From an uncultured Clostridia bacterium (GTDB lineage: Bacteria > Bacillota > Clostridia > Oscillospirales > Acutalibacteraceae), in the NCBI GenBank assembly GCA_937912175.1, contig CALDOU010000076.1, positions 1-10,406 of the forward strand: 10,406 nt of DNA, in the 5' to 3' direction. The position numbers and the translations under genes were made by a program. The first letter of the stretch is position 1. Each line of letters begins with the position of its first letter. The notes beneath the pieces are model-generated. The model saw nothing but the letters and a program-made list of their open reading frames with translations. It searched no databases and had not been told where the DNA came from. Of the stretch, positions 6,571 through 10,406 are shown in pieces.

Positions 6571-7470
6571 AAATTTTTCAAGATTTTCCTTTATACCCGT
6601 CTTTGTTATATAATTATCCAAAATATCTTGAGCGGAAGTTATTACTTGTGCTCCGTCTTTAATCAAAGACATAGGGCCTTTGGAAAGAGGGCTGCTTTCT
6701 TCCACCGGAACAACAAAAACGTCCCTATTTTGTTCACATGCAAAATTTGCACTAATAAGCGAACCGCTTTTTTCCCCGGCTTCAATAACAAGCGTCCCCA
6801 AAGAAAGCCCGGCAATAACCCTGTTACGAATAGGAAAAGTATATATATTTCCCGGATAATTGGGAGGAAATTCTGAAATAACCGCTCCGGTTTTGGAGAT
6901 TTCTTCCCTCATTTTTTTATTATGCATAAGATAAGGGTAATTAATTCCACAGCCCAATACGGCAATTGTATTTCCGCCCCCGGAAAGAGCTCCACAGTGA
7001 GCAGCCGAATCTATACCCATCGCTCCTCCGCTGACAACCGTCGCACCGGCTAAAGAAAGGTTCTTTCCTATCTCAAAAGCCATTTGTTTGCCATAGCAAG
7101 TTGCTCGACGAGTACCTACGATAGAAACAGGTAGTGCAGAATTTAAAATCTCAACATTTCCTTTAACATAAAGTACTCCGGGAGGATTATAAATTTGCTC
7201 CAATAGGTGAGGATATTTTTCACTGAAAAGAGGTATAACTTTATATCCTAATTTTTGTGCCAACTCAAATTCTTTAACAGAGTTATTTAATGGTTCATTT
7301 TTCAAATTTTCAAGTTCTTTAACGGTAAGACATCCGCTAAGTCTCCACTCTGTTTCTCCGCCGTTATAAAAGTCAGAAATATTATTATATAAAGACTTAA
7401 TAAACTTTACTTTTCCGCTTGTAAATTTAAGAGCTTTAGACAGCCAAATATCGTAAATTATTTCTTCCAT
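6559..7470 (-). CDS. dprA: DNA-processing protein DprA (Rossmann-fold part; frame broken before the winged helix)
   Basis: DprA (Smf) binds single-stranded DNA entering during transformation and loads RecA. This frame gives about 303 residues. A diverged N-terminal SAM-like region leads into the Rossmann-like domain with VSIVGTRRATCYG, then VSGGAMGIDSAAHCGAL, VLGCGINYPY, the ISEFPPNYPG loop and FPIRNRVIAGLS...EAGEKSGSLI, all family hallmarks. The frame ends at TAA (6561-6559), just after an A7 run, and the missing winged-helix domain continues in the next frame. The start is uncertain: the ATG at 7470 has GGA at 9 nt, while the ATG pair at 7488 and 7485 has no visible ribosome site and would overlap the methyltransferase by 14 nt. 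Last gene of the infC-led operon. Even without the winged helix the Rossmann part could be functional, as some DprA proteins lack that domain. Confidence 0.93.
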   Translation of the reverse strand: MEEIIYDIWLSKALKFTSGKVKFIKSLYNNISDFYNGGETEWRLSGCLTVKELENLKNEPLNNSVKEFELAQKLGYKVIPLFSEKYPHLLEQIYNPPGVLYVKGNVEILNSALPVSIVGTRRATCYGKQMAFEIGKNLSLAGATVVSGGAMGIDSAAHCGALSGGGNTIAVLGCGINYPYLMHNKKMREEISKTGAVISEFPPNYPGNIYTFPIRNRVIAGLSLGTLVIEAGEKSGSLISANFACEQNRDVFVVPVEESSPLSKGPMSLIKDGAQVITSAQDILDNYITKTGIKENLEKFKKI

Positions 7471-7474
7471 ATAA

Positions 7475-8305
7475 TTATTTCCCATCATAATTTTTAATAT
7501 GTTTTTCGCAATTCATCATTTCCCAAATTGAAATTCCCGCCGCAACGGAAACATTAAGGGATTCCGAATTTTTATTCATCGGAATTGTAATTTTTTCATC
7601 GCAAGACTTAATTGACTCAAGCTCTATTCCGTTTCCTTCATTGCCTAAAATAATTCCGCATTTACCTTGAAAATCCACATTTTTCAAATTTACCGCATTA
7701 TCATCCGGCACCGTAGCATACATTCTAAATCCACAAGCTTTAAGCATATTAACAACATCAATCGTGCTGCCGAATTCTAATATACGCAATCTGAAAACCG
7801 CACCCATACTTCCGCGCAACACTTTCGGATTATATATATCACAAGATTTACCGGTAATAAATACAGTATTAAGTTTAAGTGCATCACAAGTTCTTAAAAT
7901 ACTTCCCAAATTAGAAGGGTTTTGAATATTTTCCAAAATAATTGCTTTTTCAAAATCAAACATATCTTTTTGAAAAAATTTATCACACTCAAAATTTTTA
8001 TTTTCACAAATACAAACTATTCCCTGAGGCGAATCGGTATCTGTTATGGATTTAATTATATTTTCCGTGACCAAAAAAGCTTTGGCACCATTAATAATCG
8101 GATTCAAATTTTCTTGGAATTTTTTCAAACAATCTTGTGTGTAAAAAACTTCTTTAATTTTTACAAAATTTAAAAAAGCATCCGAACAAAGTCTTACTCC
8201 TTCAATCGAAAAACAATTTTCTTCTTTTCTGAATTTTGAAGAATTTAAAATTTTTTTTGCATATTTAATATGTGGATTTTCTTTACTTGATATTAGATGT
8301 TCCAT
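7475..8305 (-). CDS. SpoU/TrmH-family RNA 2'-O-ribose methyltransferase
   Basis: A SAM-dependent methyltransferase of the knotted SPOUT class, about 276 residues, probably acting on 23S rRNA. The N-terminal substrate-binding domain shows the typical SSKENPHIKYAKKIL...FRKEENCFSIEG pattern. The three SpoU motifs are in order: ENIQNPSNLGSILRTCDA (about residues 125-142), LGNEGNGIE, and IPMNKNSESLNVSVAAGI near the C terminus. The reading frame is open 13 codons further upstream, but the ATG at 8305 has AGAGGA at 5 nt and gives the usual N terminus. The nearest named families are RlmB and the Bacillus YsgA type; I cannot say which nucleotide it modifies. It follows rplT, an association common in Firmicutes, after a possible terminator hairpin, and nearly abuts dprA. 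Confidence 0.92.
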   Translation of the reverse strand: MEHLISSKENPHIKYAKKILNSSKFRKEENCFSIEGVRLCSDAFLNFVKIKEVFYTQDCLKKFQENLNPIINGAKAFLVTENIIKSITDTDSPQGIVCICENKNFECDKFFQKDMFDFEKAIILENIQNPSNLGSILRTCDALKLNTVFITGKSCDIYNPKVLRGSMGAVFRLRILEFGSTIDVVNMLKACGFRMYATVPDDNAVNLKNVDFQGKCGIILGNEGNGIELESIKSCDEKITIPMNKNSESLNVSVAAGISIWEMMNCEKHIKNYDGK

Positions 8306-8320
8306 TAATTTCCTCTTTAT

Positions 8321-8356
8321 AAAAAATTTACGTCCGGAATACATATCTCCGGGCGT
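8321..8356 (-). terminator. Possible terminator or attenuator between rplT and the methyltransferase gene
   Basis: On the minus strand ACGCCCGGA and TCCGGACGT form a GC-rich stem of 9 positions with one C-A mismatch and a 9-nt loop, followed by AAATTTTTT (8329-8321). This fits a Rho-independent terminator with a short offset before the U tract. The same repeat read on the plus strand forms a complete stem with one G-U pair, but has no U tract there. It lies 23 nt after the rplT stop and would reduce expression of the methyltransferase and dprA relative to the ribosomal genes. Confidence 0.55.
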
Positions 8357-8378
8357 AATAATTTATTAAAATTTAAAA

Positions 8379-8723
8379 CTATTTAACCTTAGCCACTAAT
8401 TTGGCAAAACCCTCAGAATCAGCTATTGCAATTTCAGAAAGCATCTTTCTGTTAAGAGTTATTCCGGCTTTTTTCAATCCATTCATAAATTGAGAATAAG
8501 TAATTCCGTTCATACGGCAAGCTCCGGAAATACGAGTAATCCAAAGTCTTCTAAAATCACGTTTCTTTTGGCGACGTCCTATGTAAGCATAATTTCCTGA
8601 CTTCATAACAGCTTCTTTAGCCATTTTAAAATGTTTACTTTTTGCGCCCCAATATCCTTTTGCAAGTTTTAAAACTTTTTTTCTTCTGTTTCTTGTTGTG
8701 ACTGCACACTTTATACGTGCCAT
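8379..8723 (-). CDS. rplT: 50S ribosomal protein L20
   Basis: A primary 23S rRNA-binding protein needed early in assembly of the large subunit; in several bacteria it also represses its own operon by binding the leader RNA. The 114 residues match the family length of about 115-120. The basic N-terminal helix (MARIKCAVTTRNRRKKVLKLAKGYWGA in two stretches), the signature region QKKRDFRRLWITRI and the globular C-terminal end (NGITYSQFMNGLKKAGI) are all present. GGAGGT lies 7 nt before the ATG. It is 33 nt after rpmI, as in nearly all bacteria. No unusual residues are apparent. Confidence 0.98.
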   Translation of the reverse strand: MARIKCAVTTRNRRKKVLKLAKGYWGAKSKHFKMAKEAVMKSGNYAYIGRRQKKRDFRRLWITRISGACRMNGITYSQFMNGLKKAGITLNRKMLSEIAIADSEGFAKLVAKVK

Positions 8724-8756
8724 TTTATTTACCTCCAGTTATGGTTTTATTATTTT

Positions 8757-8957
8757 TTAAAATTTATAAGGCATTAAACTTTCCAATTGCATTGTATTTG
8801 TCTTATCGACGGTTACAATGGTTCTTAAATTTCTTTTTCTTTTTCTTGTTTTCTTATTAAGTATATGGCTTTTATTTGCATGAGCTCTTAAAATTTTTCC
8901 GGTACCGGTTACTTTAAAACGCTTTTTTGCTCCGCTGTGAGTTTTTAATTTGTACAT
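8757..8957 (-). CDS. rpmI: 50S ribosomal protein L35
   Basis: A small basic large-subunit protein, 66 residues. MYKLKTHSGAKKRFKVTGTG matches the family N terminus residue for residue (usually MPKMKTHSGAKKRF), so I place the start at 8957. However, no Shine-Dalgarno sequence precedes that ATG. The frame stays open to an ATG at 8978, giving seven extra residues (MFKFPKS). The nearest good ribosome site, AAGGA (8993-8997), is spaced for an ATG at 8985 that is followed at once by TAA. Translation of rpmI may therefore depend on reinitiation, or the 8978 start is used. The remainder is typical: SHILNKKTRKRKRNLR near the middle and MLPY-like end LESLMPYKF. Confidence 0.95.
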   Translation of the reverse strand: MYKLKTHSGAKKRFKVTGTGKILRAHANKSHILNKKTRKRKRNLRTIVTVDKTNTMQLESLMPYKF

Positions 8958-8979
8958 ACTTTTTGGAAATTTAAACATA

Positions 8980-8997
8980 TTACATGTTTAATTCCTT
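8980..8997 (-). promoter_or_regulatory. rpmI: Shine-Dalgarno and AUG-UAA start-stop upstream of rpmI
   Basis: AAGGA (8997-8993) is followed after 7 nt by ATG at once followed by TAA (8985-8980), and one nt later by the first in-frame rpmI ATG (8978). This is a minimal start-stop ORF with better ribosome-site spacing than either rpmI candidate start. A ribosome could start, stop and reinitiate on rpmI. It may also be chance in an AT-rich leader. Confidence 0.4.
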
Positions 8998-9060
8998 GTC
9001 ACTACCTTTCTTTAAAAAAATTAAAATTCGAAAAATAATCAATGGATTAAAACTTTTGGT

Positions 9061-9089
9061 AATTTATATTTCACCGATTGGATTTTCAA
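9061..9089 (-). promoter_or_regulatory. Possible internal promoter ahead of rpmI-rplT
   Basis: Just after the infC stop the minus strand reads TTGAAA (9089-9084), then either TATAAA after 15 nt (9068-9063) or TAAATT after 17 nt (9066-9061). The -35 matches 5 of 6 consensus bases and TATAAA also 5 of 6, but its spacing is short. It could give rpmI-rplT expression independent of the infC leader. AT richness makes chance matches common. Confidence 0.3.
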
Positions 9090-9096
9090 CCACTTT

Positions 9097-9645
9097 TTAA
9101 TTATTCAAATTTTTTGAGTTTCCGGATTTTTGTTTGGCTTTAGGAGCTAAGAACATCAACATGTTACGTCCCTCAAGTTTTGCAGGGCGTTCAATATCAG
9201 CAAATTCAGAACACAAATCAGCAAACTTTTTCATAAGTTCATAGCCAATTTCAGGGTGCCCCATTTCTCTGCCTTTAAACCTTAAAGACACCTTTACTTT
9301 ATCTTTTCCTTTAATGAATTTTTCCGCATGTCTGACTTTGGTATTAACATCATTCGTATCAATATTAAGAGAAAGCCTGACCTCTTTTATATCCACCACA
9401 TGCTGATTTTTTCTGGATTCTTTTTCTTTTTTAGCAAGTTCAAACTTGTATTTTCCGTAATCGATAATTTTGCATACAGGCGGTACGGCTTTTTCTGCTA
9501 TCTTAACAAGATCCAAATTTTGCTCCGTGGCCATTTTTTTAGCCACCGCTATTGAAACCACTCCTACTTGTGAACCGTCCGAATTAATAAGACGCACTTG
9601 AGCATCTTTAATCCCATCGTTAATTTGAAGTTCTTTGTTGCTAAT
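9097..9645 (-). CDS. infC: Translation initiation factor IF-3
   Basis: Binds the 30S subunit, checks the start codon and initiator tRNA, and prevents premature 50S joining. About 182 residues, the usual family length. The N-terminal domain begins ELQINDGIKDAQVRLI and includes VPPVCKIIDYGKYKFE (about residues 66-81). A Lys/Glu-rich linker leads to the C-terminal domain with IKEVRLSLNI, DKVKVSLRFKGREM and KLEGRNMLMFLAP. The start is ATT at 9645-9643, not ATG: GGAGGTG lies 7 nt upstream, the protein then begins at the normal position, and the ATG 28 codons earlier would add an unrelated extension overlapping the leader hairpins. A rare start codon is a known infC feature, because IF-3 discriminates against it and so limits its own synthesis. 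A long structured leader precedes the gene. Confidence 0.96.
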   Translation of the reverse strand: MSNKELQINDGIKDAQVRLINSDGSQVGVVSIAVAKKMATEQNLDLVKIAEKAVPPVCKIIDYGKYKFELAKKEKESRKNQHVVDIKEVRLSLNIDTNDVNTKVRHAEKFIKGKDKVKVSLRFKGREMGHPEIGYELMKKFADLCSEFADIERPAKLEGRNMLMFLAPKAKQKSGNSKNLNN

Positions 9646-9652
9646 ACTTAAG

Positions 9653-9660
9653 CACCTCCA
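9653..9660 (-). promoter_or_regulatory. infC: Ribosome binding site that decides the ATT start of infC
   Basis: TGGAGGTG on the minus strand is nearly a full complement of the 16S rRNA tail. It ends 7 nt before ATT (9645-9643). No ATG, GTG or TTG lies at proper distance, so the ATT is the probable initiation codon. Confidence 0.85.
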
Positions 9661-9669
9661 CAAATTTTT

Positions 9670-9698
9670 ATTTAAAAAGCATCCGATACTTTTTAAAT
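9670..9698 (-). promoter_or_regulatory. Second leader hairpin, just before the infC ribosome site
   Basis: ATTTAAAAAG and CTTTTTAAAT form a perfect 10-bp inverted repeat. On the minus-strand RNA the stem extends inward by U-G, A-U and U-A pairs to a 3-nt loop, 13 pairs in all. It ends 9 nt before the Shine-Dalgarno sequence. With its A/U-rich stem it could act as a weak terminator or as a structure controlling ribosome access. Confidence 0.55.
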
Positions 9699-9708
9699 GA
9701 CAAATAAA

Positions 9709-9739
9709 TATTGTATGAGCAAAATTCACTCATACAATA
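9709..9739 (-). promoter_or_regulatory. First leader hairpin, terminator-like attenuator candidate in the infC leader
   Basis: TATTGTATGAG and CTCATACAATA form a perfect 11-bp stem with a 9-nt loop. On the minus strand the 3' arm is followed by TTTATTTG, a broken U tract. It lies between the promoter and infC, where premature termination would regulate the whole infC-rpmI-rplT operon. Regulation by L20 or IF-3 is known for this operon in other bacteria; this particular structure is not one I recognise. Confidence 0.6.
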
Positions 9740-9778
9740 ACTTATCAATCAACGTCTAAACGCTAAATTTCAATTATT

Positions 9779-9806
9779 GACCCGAAGTGACTTTCCACCG
9801 AAGGTG
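9779..9806 (-). other. UUCG-rich near-repeat pair in the infC leader
   Basis: The minus strand carries two similar units: TCACCTTCGGTGG and, four nt further on, TCACTTCGGGTCA. The first folds as CACC-UUC-GGUG (9806-9796). The GGUG of the first unit can alternatively pair with the CAC of the second, so two mutually exclusive folds are possible. These are the only GC-rich elements in the leader, which suggests they are under selection, perhaps as a protein-binding site. Confidence 0.4.
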
Positions 9807-9842
9807 AGAACATTGTTTGCTCTACTTTTATTTACTTTAATC

Positions 9843-9871
9843 ATTTTACACCATCTGCAACGCAAAGTCAA
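9843..9871 (-). promoter_or_regulatory. Sigma70-type promoter of the infC operon
   Basis: The minus strand reads TTGACT (9871-9866), 17 nt, TAAAAT (9848-9843): 5 of 6 matches in each box with ideal spacing. Transcription would begin near 9836, giving a leader of about 190 nt before infC. The -35 lies 10 nt after the glycosyltransferase stop codon, with no terminator between, so some readthrough from that gene is possible. Confidence 0.75.
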
Positions 9872-9880
9872 CCATTACTT

Positions 9881-10406
9881 TTAAATTTCAATAATTTTAT
9901 ATATAGTCTTGCCGACATTATTTTTTTCTTTCTTTGATTTTCCGGTTTTGTGGATTTCCATTATTTTATTAAGTCTATTTTTAAATTTGACCGGAAGTTT
10001 ATTGATAATGTTTTGATCATTAATAAGTTTACTGCCGATAGTATCAACATATAGCTTATTAATTTCAGGGTTCGTACTAATCTTTTCCCACGTTAAAAGA
10101 AATTTTAAAAATTCTATTCTGGCTTTTTCACTTTTCAAATGCCCAAATTTTTCCCAATTTTCTCTAATCTTTTTATAATTATGCATACGATCTCTATACG
10201 TTTTTTCAAAACCGGAAACATGCATTAATGAGGAAGTATTATTCAAACGATAATAATATAACCCATCGGAAATTGTTTGAATTATTTTTGCCTTTGGAAT
10301 ACATACCATATTAAAATATACATCTTCCCTCATACTTTTTAGATCATAATAATTTATATTATTATTTTTCAAAAACTCTCTTTTATATAATGCGGACCAG
10401 ACACAA
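9881..10406 (-). CDS. Glycosyltransferase family 2, C-terminal part (5' end beyond window)
   Basis: The frame is open to the right edge: 174 residues are visible and the N-terminal GT-A nucleotide-sugar-binding domain with its DXD motif lies outside. What remains is typical of GT2 enzymes that build cell-surface polysaccharides. It begins CVWSALYKREFLKNN, followed by the REDVYFNM motif (usually GEDxxF, carrying the likely catalytic acid region), then LYYYRLNNTSSLM. A basic helical tail of about 110 residues follows. An internal TTG at 10372 could be taken as a start, but the conserved W-x-x-LYKREFL block upstream shows that the coding region extends past the edge. Substrate unknown. No terminator follows, and the infC promoter begins 10 nt after the stop codon. 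Confidence 0.85.
   Translation of the reverse strand, partial: CVWSALYKREFLKNNNINYYDLKSMREDVYFNMVCIPKAKIIQTISDGLYYYRLNNTSSLMHVSGFEKTYRDRMHNYKKIRENWEKFGHLKSEKARIEFLKFLLTWEKISTNPEINKLYVDTIGSKLINDQNIINKLPVKFKNRLNKIMEIHKTGKSKKEKNNVGKTIYKIIEI

Noticed and set aside
6345..6876. Plus-strand open frames opposite dprA
   Set aside because: They are antisense shadows of the DprA Rossmann domain and its frameshifted winged-helix end, with no ribosome sites or recognisable motifs.
9766..9844. Short leader ORFs on the minus strand of the infC leader (24 codons from an ATG at 9844; 16 codons from an ATG near 9813)
   Set aside because: The first ATG overlaps the -10 box and would not be transcribed, and the second lacks a Shine-Dalgarno sequence. 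Neither encodes a run of regulatory codons.
1..10406. tRNA, rRNA, insertion sequence or integration site
   Set aside because: No cloverleaf, rRNA segment, transposase or terminal inverted repeats were found, and the peptide island has no visible flanking target duplications.

Overview
The window is from an AT-rich bacterial chromosome (G+C roughly a third by eye) and is densely packed with housekeeping genes on the minus strand. The order dprA-topA-trmFO and the cluster infC-rpmI-rplT resemble Firmicutes-type synteny. TopA has three C-terminal Cys4 zinc ribbons, TrmFO is the folate-dependent type, and Shine-Dalgarno sequences are strong. A clostridial or other AT-rich, possibly gut, lineage is plausible, but I cannot fix the taxon from this sequence alone.

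Reading the minus strand from right to left: (1) the C-terminal part of a family-2 glycosyltransferase enters at the right edge (9881-10406). (2) A consensus-like promoter (9843-9871) then starts a long structured leader (about 190 nt) and the translation operon infC (ATT start), rpmI, rplT, a SpoU/TrmH-type RNA 2'-O-methyltransferase and dprA. dprA is interrupted: its winged-helix C-terminal domain continues in the -1 frame beyond an A7 run at 6564-6570. (3) An AU-rich hairpin (6238-6261) separates dprA from topA. (4) trmFO, plsX and rnc (cut by the left edge) form a tight second operon for tRNA modification, phospholipid synthesis and RNA processing.

The exception is an island at about 3040-4070, lying between topA and trmFO on the opposite strand. 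A near-perfect sigma70 promoter (TTGACA, 17 nt, TAATAT) drives two paralogous genes for small secreted-type proteins of 155 and 145 residues. Each has a charged bacteriocin-type leader ending in Gly-Gly, then a glycine-rich hydrophobic helix, then a run with glycine at every fourth residue. In the first protein that run covers 14 of 15 consecutive positions. No peptidase-transporter or immunity gene is visible, so the pair looks like orphan double-glycine cargo. This is the most novel part of the window.

Other points worth attention are the A7 frameshift in dprA, tandem hairpins in the infC leader, a possible attenuator between rplT and the methyltransferase, an AUG-UAA minimal ORF before rpmI, and convergence of the second peptide gene with topA across a 16-nt gap without a visible terminator.
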